Part shown: positions 24,446 through 35,833 of the stretch, piece after piece | Numbering within the stretch: the stretch's first letter is position 1 | Layout of the letters: each line of letters begins with the position of its first letter | Assembly (NCBI GenBank): GCA_963969595.1 | Contig: OZ018412.1 | Location: 9,426,501 to 9,490,500 of the forward strand | DNA length: 64,000 nt | DNA from: Neckera pumila | Taxonomy: Eukaryota; Streptophyta; Bryopsida; Hypnales; Neckeraceae | Direction: 5' to 3' | Position numbers and translations under genes: made by a program | The notes under the pieces: generated by a model | What the model saw: the letters and a program-made list of their open reading frames with translations, nothing else | Databases searched by the model: none | What the model was told of the DNA's origin: nothing

Positions 24446-25608
24446 GTGTGACCCTATGCCGTTGGCCCAATTTTCATCTACTCCCGGTTCCACTCCTAGT
24501 TCTACTTCCGATTCTACTCCCAGTTCTACTCCCGGTTCCACTCCCTAGTACCAAGAACGCCACCAAAATCAAAGTAAAAGTAATTTTCTAATTTTTTAAT
24601 CAATAAATACTTTGAAATTCAATAACTTTTGCACCACCGCTCCAAACGCCACGAAACCAAGCCGGTGCATCCCTCCTCGGCGAGAGCTTTCCGACGGTAC
24701 CAAGCACGCGGCCGAGGGACACACGGTTAGGAAGTTGTCCACGCTACAAACAAAACAAAACAAAACAAAACAAAACAAAACAAACAAAACAAAACAAAAC
24801 AAACAAACAAACAAACAAACAAACAAACAAACAAACAAACAAACAAACAAGCAAACAAACAAACAAACAAACAAACAAACAAACAAACAAACAAACTCAT
24901 TTAAGGTATTGATACCGATAATAATAATTTGGCTATGTTAACCAAAAAAATGAAATTTCCTTTAAAAAAAAAAAGCCAACATGTTTCGGGTGTAGCCAAA
25001 TGGAAAAATATCGTGAACAAAAAAAGCATTGCCTCTATGGATACCTTTGGGGCCAGGGTATTAAACCTAGAAAGACAAGCCATGAAAACGGATTTCAAGC
25101 CTCTATGTCCGTCAGTTTGTTTGCTTCCATTTTACAAATAGATATGATTGAAGTTTTTTACATTCTTCTTTCAGAGATGAATCACATATCTATTATAAGT
25201 TTTTTTTAACTTAAATATCAATACCTTAAATGAGGCTGTTTGTTTGTTTGTTTGTTTGTTTGTTTGTTTGTTTGTTTGTTTGTTTGTTTGTTTGTTTTGT
25301 TTTGTTTGTAGCGTGGACAACTTCCTGACCGTGCGTCCCCCGGCCGCGTGCTTGGTACCGTTGGAAAGCTCTCGCCGAGGAGGGGTGCACCAGCTTGGTT
25401 TCGTGGCGTTTGGAGCGGTGGTGCAAATGTTATTGAATTTCAAAGTATTTATTGATTAAAAATTTAGAAAATTACTTTTACTTTGATTTTGGTGGCGTTC
25501 TTGGTACTGGGAGTGGAACCGGGAGTAGAACTGGGAGTAGAATCAGAAGTAGAACCAGGAGTGGAACCGGGAGTAGATGAAAATTGGGCCAACGGCACAG
25601 GGTCACAC
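24446..25608. mobile_element. Large fold-back element with (AAAC)n arms, TA TSD
   Basis: Inverted ends GTGTGACCCTATGCCGTTGG and GTGTGACCCTGTGCCGTTGG are flanked by TA on both sides. Each arm has, from the outside in, a 12-14-bp minisatellite (CTCCCGGTTCCACT type), an AT-rich stretch, a GC-rich block with GCACCACCGCTCCAAACGCC, and an (AAAC)n tract: 24749-24896 in the left arm and, as (GTTT)n, 25233-25310 in the right. Arms are about 465 and 393 bp around a 300-bp centre. Poly-(KQTN) and poly-(CLFV) frames from the tetranucleotide tract are not genes. The TA target fits the Tc1/mariner group, but I cannot assign a transposase. Confidence 0.85.
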
Positions 25609-25825
25609 TAGATATTTGTGAAAATGTGAAATTATTGTGAATTTTTTAAGAGAAAAATGAAGAAAATTCATATCAAATACAAAGTGTGCTAAAAAAATTT
25701 GAATTTATTATCATATATGTATATTATGGTTTATAACATTATGGTATAAATCAAAGTTTTTACATCATTCTAAAATTAAAAAATCAATAAACCATAGTTA
25801 TTATAGGTCCAAAATCCATACCTTT

Positions 25826-26545
25826 AAGACAGGCTATTTGTTTGTTTTATTTTGTTTGTTTTATTTTGTTTGTTTGTTTTGTTTATTTGTTTTGTTTATT
25901 TGTTTTGTTTGTTTGTTATGTTGAAATCTTCCGAACCATGCATCCCCGGTTTGGTGCTTAATATTATTGGAAAGCTCTCGGTGAGGAAGGGTACACAGGC
26001 TTTGTTTTGTAGCATTTGGATATATGGTATGAAAGTTATTGAATTTTGAAGTTTTTGTGAGTTAAAAATTTACAAAACTACTTTTATTTTTATTATTTGA
26101 TTGTGGCAATGGCACAAGGCACACTGGTCTATACTTTAAGTTAGGTTTTTTGTTTGTCTGTTTATTTATGGTGAGATCTCCTGGACCATGCAACCTCCAA
26201 CTACGTGTTTGGTACTATCAGAAAGCCCTTAGCGAGATTGGGTGCACGGGCTTTGCTTTGTGGCGTTTGGACCTATAGTGGGTAAGTTATGGATTTTTGA
26301 GTTATTTTTTGCACCTTAAATTATGCTAAATTATGTAAATTTTGGACCATGTGTCAATTGGTCATGTTCTTAGTACCATCGAAAAGAGCTTCGCAAGGAG
26401 GGATGCACATGCTTTGTTTTGTGGCATTTGGACCTATGGTGGGAAAATTATGGCTTTTTGAGTTATTTTTGGTTTTAAAAAATTAAAATTTTACTCTTAT
26501 ATTTATTTTGGTTATAACAACGACACAAGGCACCCTAGTTCATAT
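25826..26545 (+). repeat. Cluster of degenerate right-arm copies of the fold-back element
   Basis: Three successive blocks repeat the right-arm order: GTTT-type tract, a GGACCATGCA-type stretch, a GGTACTATC-type motif, GAAAGC, GGGTGCACGGGCTTTG and GTGGCGTTTGGACCTATGG. The first and third are followed by end-like sequence (GGCACAAGGCACACTGG; GACACAAGGCACCCTAG). All lie in one orientation and have diverged strongly. Confidence 0.65.
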
Positions 26546-29219
26546 TGTAATACAATATAATTGCAAATTAGGAATTTTTCTAAATTTTCAATTGGAATAA
26601 GAAATACTTATGAATTGTAAGCTTCCGATTTCAATAGTTAGACTCAAATTCAAAAAAACATCTTTTTTAAAATTAAAATTCTCATTGATATGAATAGATA
26701 GTAAGAAATTAAATGGCCAAAATATATTGCAAGGTTGATCCGTGGATTAAGCATCTACTTCTTAAGAAAATTCAAAAATGTTGCAATGAGGGAATGTGCA
26801 ATGCTATTCATTAAAATGAATTCAAGCAACTCCCCCCAAAAGTAGAAGAAATAGAACTTTTATTTTCCAACCTACATGAATTCTTGAAATTATCCAAAGA
26901 ATCCAAATCATCTGTAATGTCTTAAGAAGGTTCACCTTGGAAGGACACCGGCCTATAACCAAAGTAGTCACTAAAAAAAAATCTTAATTTTTTGACAAAT
27001 AAATTGTTTCCGTAGTTATATAGAAAGTCATCCATCGAACACTTTCGTGCCTCTACGTCTTTAAAGGGTTAAATTTAAATTGAGTTGCAAATCAAACCGG
27101 ATGGCCAAGACTGCCTCTACCTAGGTTTTAAATTGCATGTCAAGGAAGGCAAAAAGAGCAACAATGCTAGTATATGAGCGAGTCTATTGGGACCTTGAAC
27201 CCAGTTATAGATATGTACCTACAACCATGTGAAAGTGTTTATAACGGCATATGTACGTGTAACATAAGTTCATTATAACATGGAAAGATTCTATAACATA
27301 AATACTTATAACATAAACACCTATAATCATAGAAGCTGACTACAATATAGACTCCTAGTATAGGTTGATGGGCTCATAGATTCTATACTCACATACTAGC
27401 ACTCTCCCCCCCAAGGAGGATTAAGAATGTTATGTGAGTAAAAATTGTGGAATAATGAGGAGTTCATTTTTCACCTTTCATATTCAATCAACAATGAAAA
27501 AAACTATAATAAGTAATTCCGCATAAGCTTACATGGGTGGTCACAAGTAAGACTTGATTAAAAAAGTATCCAATTCTAATATGTACAGTACATTTGTAGT
27601 TCACTAGTTGAAATTCCAACGGGTTTGAAACTAAGCTATTTGTTCAAGAATAATTAATTTGGAAAATAATTATATTAATTTTTAGATTTAATATGTAATA
27701 AACTAGCAAAATTATTATGTCTATTTTTTTAATACATTGTCTATTGTCAAAAACTGTCATTTAATAGAGCATTGAGTTTAAATAAAAAATTATGTATTAA
27801 AAAAATAGACATAATATTGTACTAAAATACTAAGTATGGAAATCTATGGAAGCTTTTTTTTAAACTTTGACTAGGTAGTGACATAGATTGTAAGATTCTT
27901 GCATTTTGAGGTTAAAAAAACTTATGCCTCAGTCACCTGTTCATTGACCTTAGTTGACAGGGTAAATAGATTTTAATTCTTCTTGGAGCAAGATGTTGGA
28001 TGTTGTCTTAATTTACCATTGCTTACTATATATTGTGATAGCTAAATACTTACAAAATTTTCAAATTTGAAGGAATTTTGCACATGTTGCCTAAAGCTAC
28101 CTGTCTTGCCCAATAAACCTTAGACAACAAATCTTTGGGTTCATGCGCTTGATTAGGGAACAAAATATATATGCACAATCCATTTCTATACCTAGAAAAA
28201 AAATTTATGCACCTTGTAATTGGCTTAGGAAGTACTTAAAGAAATTTCTAAGAGTCCTATAGAGGGACAAATATCTTTTTGGGGGGTGAAATCTTAAGAG
28301 ACATTTTGGATATAATTTTATGAGAATGGAACAACTACATACAATAGTAATACAATCCCCTCATTGAAGGTCATATTCATGGAAATGGTAATTTTCATTG
28401 CTATTGTGCCTAGAAATTATTATTAGACTAGACAAATTTTCATATTTTTTGTTTGACAAGTGAAAGAAGGTTCCAACACACCAAAGAAATGTGACATTTG
28501 GACACCATATGCAAAAGTTATGAAGGGTTAAATTTTTTTGGTAGAGGTTCTAAAATCATTTCTTCCATATAGGTACATATTGATTTTGGAGATATACATA
28601 AAGTGATACTGGCCAATTTGGGTCATTGGTGCATTTAGGGAGGCCCATTTTAGAGTCAATCAAATCTTTATCTATCTTAATAGAACCTAAAGTATAATTC
28701 AAAGGTTTGAAATTGCACCAATTTCATTGAAGTCCATCATTTTAACAAAAAAGAGACTATTGAAGTTCAATTCATGATACAAAATTAATAATCTTTTATT
28801 GACATTCATTGAGATGAAAATGTTCATTTTAGGAAATATCAACCAATAAACTATTTATATATATATGATACCTCATTCAGTCTTGCATTCAATTTGATTA
28901 GCCTTGAAAGCCCAATAAATAAACCTAGCCTCTTTATGTATCAATTTTTTATTTTACAATATTAAATAATTAAAAATTTGTTACCAATGGCCTAAATAAT
29001 CAAATGCCAATTTGTGCAAACAAGTCCATGGATATAAAGAATATTCACTTAGAAAAAAGATATCCAATGAACAAAAAAAGACTATTCCCAATGATGACTG
29101 TCCATTATTATTTGATATTACTTTGTATTCATACATTATAAATTCTTCAAGGATCATGGAATAGTCCAAATTTCAAAATTTGTGAAGATGTATTATAAAA
29201 TATAATTTAGAAGAATGAT
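26546..29219. other. AT-rich intergenic region
   Basis: No gene recognised. It contains one perfect hairpin element (27714-27815), annotated separately. The rest is non-coding DNA with scattered short open frames and no domains. Confidence 0.45.
27714..27815. mobile_element. MITE-like hairpin, 24-bp perfect inverted repeat
   Basis: ATTATGTCTATTTTTTTAAT plus ACAT at the left pairs exactly with the right end; total 102 bp. Non-coding. Confidence 0.65.
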
Positions 29220-31659
29220 TTAATCCCTAAAGGACTAAGCAATGTTTTTTGGCAACATATCATTTTTGGGCAGGTACATATGAGTGGAGATTTTACTATT
29301 TGAAGCCCAATTTTTTTGAAAAGATGTGGACGAGGAATATCTTGAATGAGCACAATTTTTTTTTGGATTCCAATGGAACAATGCAAAGTTATAGTACAAA
29401 ATGTGGTTTGTTTCTCAACTGGGGCAGGAAGGGCAGGGATACTTACACTATAGTCAAAATTTTCAAAATGTGCCCAGACGTGGAAGGGAAGCAGAAAGGT
29501 CAGGGTATCCCAATATCTGATGGCTAGGTGCAAAGTGGGTTTAGACTGACATGCTACAACCAAAATAAATGCACTAACTGTCCCATTTTTGGAATGCAGT
29601 TTAGGCAATTGGGACAGCTGAAGTGGCCACAAGACATAGCCATTGTAATTGCCTCATTCAAATTCTCTCACAAAGGTTTGCCGCCATATGAAATTCAAGA
29701 ACTTTGAAACAGCAAGGCAAATCCACAATTCATGACACAAATATAGATATTTTCAATGTGAAGAACCTTTATTTTATTAGATTAGTAGTTTCTCATAAAT
29801 TGTTTACATCACTACATAAATTTGAATCCTACTTGCCGTACTTACCAATTTTTTGAACAATTCTAAAAACCAGATGTGGGTTACTCATTGACATGGTGAA
29901 CTGCCATGTCTCACTAAAATTCAAGGCAATCATTATTATGTATCAATAGCCATATGAAATTGAAACCAGCAGGGATTCAAAATTGCCTCCAAATTGTGAA
30001 TGTAATGAAGCAAGACATGTCAAAACAAATGCATAACTACAAGGAGGCTATTTTCTCAATAGAGCACACTCAAATAGCATCCATGCTTACATCATAAGAG
30101 CACTACACATTTTCAATTACCAGACATGGATGGATCAAATTGAATTGAGGGATCTTTTCATGTAGGCAGCAATCTCTGTGAATCCAATAGTGAAGTCCAA
30201 TGCATCGAGTCCAAAGTTTTGGTCCCAGAGAGGAACTTTGACTAGGGTTCAATTGTAGCAGTACTTCAAAGCTCTAGCAGTCAGCCAAAATCCACGCCGC
30301 TAGCAGCTCTGGTGGGTGACACAACATCGCAGGACCCCATCGTTCTACGTTCTAGATCACCTGTAGCAAAAACTAGGACAGCTACTCAGAGATCGTGAAG
30401 GGGCAAGTTCTCTCCAAGTTTCAAGGTGGTGGCGCTCCTACATGACAATTACTTGCGGGGCTTGCCTGTTTGGAAAGGGACATCAAGGTGGCCACAGGTT
30501 CCACATGCGTCAAATTTCAGACACCATTTCTACAGGCAAGCGGCCCATGTGCTAGGGTGGCGTGAGAGACAACAGTTTCATGTGGACATTTATTGTTTCA
30601 TGTAGACATTCATTGTTTCATGAAAGATACTGTTTGGCCAAATCTACCTTTGAAATTCAATGAAGTATCAGAGAAGTGCAATGCCAAGACTTCCACGTTT
30701 CCTAAACGGATTTTTGGATTCAGGATCGGAGCTCACCTTGCTGTTGTTGAGTTTGTAGCTTGCAAGCAATGACTTTCCACTACAAAGGAGTGCCCTCATT
30801 GACGCTTTGCGGTGCGTTGCTGCTCCTGCTAATCAAGATGGCGGGAACATAACAATTGGTGCTTCTGGGTGGTAGCTTTTGAGCTCAAGGACCTCCGATG
30901 TCGATAGTAGTGACAAAGAACATGAAGACGATGACGCTACTCATCGCGGGATGCATGCAACAGTGGTGTCGGTTGCTGCTACACTTGGAAAATGCGAACC
31001 TCCACTATAAAAAACCCGTGTTTCTTTTAATCCTTGGATTCTGCGTACTAATGTTGTGAATGGTGTCTTGAAATGTCTACGTGGACGTCCAAAATTTTGA
31101 GTTGTTTAAGACTCGCAAATGACATCAGATTTAATATAGGACATCAGCATGCTGGGGGACCGGACGTCCAAAAAACATGGGTCAACACGGTCCTCAAAGG
31201 CTGCCATGTGGGAGACCGGAAGTCCGAAAAACATGGGGCAACCACGTAGGAATTTTTTTCATCCATTTTCGGCCATAACGTGGCATTTGAGGTGGCACGT
31301 GACGTGGCGGCGAGAAAAGTGACGTGGCACCTAGCAAAGACAATGTGACATGCTACGTCAGCATATTTTTTTGTTGTCTAAGAATTTTCTTGCTATCTTT
31401 GAAGACGTCAACATAAACATCTTTACGTTTTCTGAGACATCAACTCAGACGTCCAAACGTTTTTATAGACGTATTTTGAAACATCACCTTAGACGTCCAG
31501 ATTTCTTGTGACATCAATGTAAACATATACTTTTCATCATGAATACCTCTAGCAATGTTTGGTATGATTTAGGAGAACAAAATGATGTCACATTAGACTT
31601 TTATGTTATTCATGGAATTATGAATTATTTGGCATGATGTTAATATAAACAGTCTCACA

Positions 31660-31775
31660 TGTCTCATATGACGTCCCCATGCATCCAATATAACATTTCA
31701 TACACAATATACCATACATCATACATAATATACCATACATTATATACCATACATAATACATTGTACAAAATACAT
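31660..31775. repeat. Low-complexity CATAATATACCATA repeat
   Basis: Short imperfect repeats of ATACCATACAT and CATAATATACC inside the CACTA-like element. Confidence 0.7.
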
Positions 31776-31837
31776 CATAATTGGCAATTATATCACATGG
31801 CTTCAAAAGCCACTTGATGTGAGTTTATGGAAGGGAG

Positions 31838-32445
31838 AAGACGGGCTCTTTATACAAGTGCAGTGGTAGAGGGAAAGACAGATTATATGGGACATTAAAA
31901 ACATTGGATTTAAATTTTGGTGAAGCAGCACATAGACGTCTAGGAGGATGTTTTTTGCATGTCTCAAAGGCCAATTTGATGACATCTCCATAGATGTTAT
32001 ACCAATTGTGACTATGTTTCTTAAAAAATCTAAAAGTCTACAAAAGCGTCCAAGAAAACATTTCAACATTTTATAAGATGTCTTAGTGACATCTCTATGT
32101 CTACTTAGACATCTCCAATACAAGTGTAGAAAACACAAAGATGGGCTCTTTATACAAATGGAGTAGTAGAGGGGAAGACAAACTATATGAGACATTGAAA
32201 ACGCTGGATTGAAATTTTGATGGAGCAACACACAAACAGCAGGATGTTTTTTGCATGTCTCAAAGGCCTCTTTAATGACGTCTCTATAGATGTTATAGCG
32301 ATTGTGATTATGTTTCCTAAAGCATCTAAAAGTCTACATAAATGTCCAAGAAAACACCTCAACGTTTTATAAGATGTCTTTAGTGACATCTCTACATGTA
32401 CTTAGACATCTCCAAAATAAGTATAGAAAACGCAAAGAGACAGCC
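31838..32445 (+). repeat. Tandem duplication of about 305 bp in CACTA-like element
   Basis: Two copies begin GGGCTCTTTATACAA at about 31838 and 32142. They share GGATGTTTTTTGCATGTCTC, CTAAAAGTCTACA and TAAGATGTCTT. The minus-strand frames at 31803-32389 arise from this repeat and carry no domain. Confidence 0.75.
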
Positions 32446-32451
32446 CTGCTA

Positions 32452-32477
32452 TGCTGACGTGGCATGCCACATCAGCA
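32452..32477. repeat. 26-bp palindrome with ACGTGGCA/TGCCAC core
   Basis: TGCTGACGTGGCATGCCACA continues to a near-perfect palindrome with one mismatched pair. A second related palindrome, ATGTGGCATGCCACAT, lies at about 32505-32522. ACGTGGCA resembles plant bZIP (G-box/ABRE) sites, but the location in a transposon argues for a structural or transposase-related role. Confidence 0.6.
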
Positions 32478-33869
32478 TAATTTTATACCATGTCAACTAA
32501 TTTACATGTGGCATGCCACATCATCTTATTTTCTCCCAAAGCTGCCCAATAGTTGCCTGGTTCCTTTTTTTTTAACCTCGGTTAGACTTTTATCCAAGAA
32601 TAAAGTAATTTTCACAAATTTATCCTCCGTGAATTTTTTTCCTTAAAGCTGACGTGGCAGTCTATATTTTTGCAGACTGCTCGCCAGACATCAATGAGTC
32701 CTTAAAAATGTCATCAAAAATCATGATGTCGATGGTAACACCAACTTATTTTCATTCAAATTTGCCACAATCATTTGGAACATCCTTGGAAATCTTCTGA
32801 AATTGCAATCCTTCTCTTTAATGTCTTGATGTCTCCGCTTCATAGTATGTTCAGCCTTGGACATTGCATGTTTTTGCTCTGACATAAAAAAAAAATGGAT
32901 TTTTTATAGTACTCCTGATGGTGGTGTCAATCACAGCACTCCCAGGTGCTCATCAAGCCCCTACCTTGTCCATGATCAACTGGGACTGTTGATGCCAATA
33001 GGGGAAGGCGCATGGATTAATATCAATACAAACATCACTATTAATGACATTCACAAGATGCAAATAGGAGAAGTGCAAGACAACTTTGAACTTATGCAAG
33101 AAAATGACGTACCTAGCCGTGACCGAGAAATGAGCTACGGTGAGTTTTGGAGCGGCTCCAATGACTCAGACTCGGACGACTCTGTTGTCGGCTTTGATGA
33201 TCTGTAGTGGCCGCCTGAGGTGCTTCACTCAGCCCGATCATTGCGTCGCTCACGCCATCGGAATGCAAATTGACAGGAGCTAGAGGGAAGAGTCGACAAG
33301 GAGCACGGAAGTGGAGCTGCTAGGCGGGGAGACCGTTGCGGAGGCAGGGATGTTCAAGCGCAGCACAGCCCTGACAATGCTGTCAGACCGGCGAGTAGAC
33401 CGGCAAGAGCGGTGGGGTGAATTCGGCAGGGAAGAAGTGGGCTATAAGGGTATCCAATGTGGTGATGGGTGGGGAGACGTTGGTGATGAGTGGAGACACG
33501 TGGTGGACAGAGGAGCCTCTACTAGTGAAGGGGGGCCAAATGCTAAAGCTGCTCAAAATTTGTATGTGGGTGGTCTCCAGCCCTTAGGCGCAAATGGTCC
33601 AAGGGCCCTCGGCCAAGGCAATGACAATTTTGTACCTCCTTTTGAAGGTTTTGATATAATGAATGATGGTTACAATTAAGAAGCAAATGTGGCAGTCAGT
33701 GAAAATGAGAGTTTTGATGGAGAAAATGAATTTGTTGATGATGAAGGTCATAGTGAAGATGAGGGAGATCCCAATAATCCAGAGAGTGTCAATTAAACAT
33801 CTTTTTTAAGAATCAACATGGTCACGATCTCATTCTGCACACTCCCCTAAAGCCCATGAATTTGTAGGC

Positions 33870-34184
33870 ATGTCATGTCCCCCAAAAAATTTCCAAAGGA
33901 TGCCAACATTCATGGCAATGTTTTATTTATTTTGGCCATATAGTCTATTGCAGCAAATAGTGGTTGAAACAAACCAGTATGCAACAACGCCGGATGAGAA
34001 TGGAATTGCACCCGGTGGACAAACGTGGGAGCCTTTGACCGTGAAGGATTTGAGGGCATATATGGTGGTGTGCATGTTCATTATATTGAAGAGACAACCA
34101 AACTTGAAGACATATCACTATAAGAAACTCGTGTTTTTTGGGATGTTTTCACTATTTTTTGGAACACATTTTTGTGGACATTAA
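33870..34184 (+). pseudogene. piggyBac transposase N-terminal fragment
   Basis: The frame encodes the start of the DDE_Tnp_1_7 (piggyBac) region: FWPYSLLQQIVVETNQYA, then WEPLTVKDLRAYM and KRQPNLKTYHYKK. These match the family pattern of an F-P-L-IV-ETNRYA box followed by W-PLT-EL and an LP-YW-like segment. The catalytic aspartates and the C-terminal cysteine-rich domain are absent; right-end sequence starts within 30 bp. Upstream frames at 32912-33207 and 33311-33679 are acidic and Asp/Glu/Ser-rich, as N-termini of this family often are, but are separated by stops. Non-functional. Confidence 0.8.
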
Positions 34185-34911
34185 ATAAAACAATCCATGT
34201 TTTTATGTCAACAATGATGTTCAATAAAACATCTTCCAATCCACACGGGCAAACATTTCCAAAAAAATACCTTACAATTCTGAACCACCCTAATACAAGA
34301 TCCAACGGTTAGATTTGGCAAAAGTAATTTTAAATTTTTTTCCACACTTGCAATAGAAATGGCAGTTTTTGAGCAGTTTTAGTGAAAATACAGTGCAAGA
34401 ACTTTAGGGGTTAATGAAGATTTTCAAAGAAAAGATGTAATAATAAATAATCCATAGATTGATCATATTTATACAGTTGGATAAATTACTTATCTAATTT
34501 CAATGTTTTATCAATACAATTTTAAGTAAAAAAATTAAGACTTTCAAAATTTCTTCAAAAATTAATTTTAAATTGAATATTTGTAATTTTTATATATATT
34601 TTTTTTTTGTAATTCATAATTTTAAGCTCTAATTGCGGTGATTTATTAAGACATCTATATTACATATTTACAAAAGTAGTTTTGATGGATCATTTTTTAT
34701 ACTAGAAAAGTTATTTTTGAGGCCAAACATACCAGTACCCTTTGCATTATATAATATCTTTAAAATAAAGTCTCCCAAATTTATATTGTACAAATATTAG
34801 AGAACTAATACAAGAATCTACATAAAAAAGAATTAGGTAGAAAAATAGTATTCTAGTTGCTTAAAATATGTTCAGGTTCATTTGTTCAAAATTTGAATGT
34901 CTAATCCTTAA

Positions 34912-35829
34912 CTCCTAAAGGACCAAGGGACCCATTTAGGGCTTTTCAAAATCTTGGGCAGCCTTTGTTGACTTCATAATTTAGAGTATTTGCATAAAAT
35001 TTTTAAGGTGGATGTTGTTCATCATAATCTATATGTGAAGCTTCGTATCATGTCATTCCAATATATATATATATATATATTGCAAAAATTAAAAGGATTT
35101 TTTTAATTTCAATGTCAAACCAGGGCAATAAAAAGTATATTTTAAAAAATATATTTCTTTTTGGAATTGTATAGACTGATACCTACTAAAAAGAATTTGA
35201 ACCATTCAAATCCAAATGACGAGGTAAAAGTTATGAGGAGTTTTATTTTGCGGGTAATGCAGGTAGAAAAAACATACAAAGTTGTCCTTTGCTCTTAATT
35301 TTGAAAATTTTCAAATAAAAATGAAAACAAAGTATATTTATTGTTCACTAGAACATTTTCACCATTGGGACTAACAATTCTCAAATTCTTTTCCAAAAGT
35401 TATTAGCATATTAGTTTTACCTTTCATTTAGTAGTACCTTTTACTTTACAATTTTTTTTAAAAGAATATGAAAGTATTTTGGTTAAAATTCTTGCCATAT
35501 GTTTCCAAACCATTTTCCAAGATATTGACTAAAATGCACAAATTATAGGACATACTTGTTTTTCCCTAAAAATGTTGGAAGACAAAACTTCACCTTTCAA
35601 TTGCAAGGGCTAGAAAAGCCTACATCTTGAAGTTTAGGCACATTGAACCTGCAATTGGTGGAGGTATTCATTCTAAAGTTTTTGATACAATGTATTTGAG
35701 CAAGTTAACCAAAGGATCCTATGATTGGATTTGTTAAAAAAATAAATATTGATGAAGATTTTGACTTTGTTTTGGAGACGAGTATTTTGAAGCAAATTTG
35801 GGCCCCTAAGCACGTTGGTCTTTTAGAGG
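34912..35829. mobile_element. piggyBac-like non-autonomous element (918 bp)
   Basis: TTAA (34908-34911) plus TCCTAAAGGACCAAGG at the left; TTGGTCTTTTAGAGG plus TTAA (35830-35833) at the right. A (TA)n tract lies at about 35060. Interior order resembles the other 0.92-kb copies but is more diverged. Confidence 0.8.
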
Positions 35830-35833
35830 TTAA

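Larger units (their letters stand above)
31003..32911. mobile_element. CACTA-like (En/Spm) non-autonomous element, CTC TSD
   Basis: The left end is CACTATAAAAAACCCGTG and the right end GGATTTTTTATAGTA. Both are flanked by the 3-bp repeat CTC (31000-31002 and 32912-32914), as expected for CACTA elements. Subterminal regions are dense in GACGTC/AGACATC motifs, typical of the repeated subterminal sites CACTA transposases bind. No transposase frame. It sits inside the piggyBac-like element. Confidence 0.8.
29224..34410 (+). mobile_element. piggyBac-like element, 5.2 kb, decayed and interrupted
   Basis: Left TTAA (29220-29223) plus TCCCTAAAGGACTAAGCAATG; right GCAAGAACTTTAGGGG plus TTAA (34411-34414). 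Subterminal sequences match the 0.92-kb copies: GGGCAGGTACATATGAG left, and ATGGCAGTTTTTGAGCAG near the right end. It encloses a piggyBac transposase fragment (33870-34184) and a CACTA-like insertion (31003-32911). Without the CACTA-like element the length is about 3.3 kb, within the usual size range of autonomous piggyBac elements. Calling the two ends one element is an inference from matching ends and content. Confidence 0.65.

Noticed and set aside
24596..25459. Long open frames of KQTN or CLFV repeats on both strands
   Set aside because: They are translations of the (AAAC)n/(GTTT)n tracts in the fold-back arms.
31803..32389. Two similar minus-strand frames suggesting a repeated gene
   Set aside because: They arise from the 305-bp tandem duplication in the CACTA-like element.
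33311..33679. Acidic 122-residue frame as an independent gene
   Set aside because: Lies inside the piggyBac-like relic just upstream of the transposase fragment and is better read as its decayed N-terminal part.
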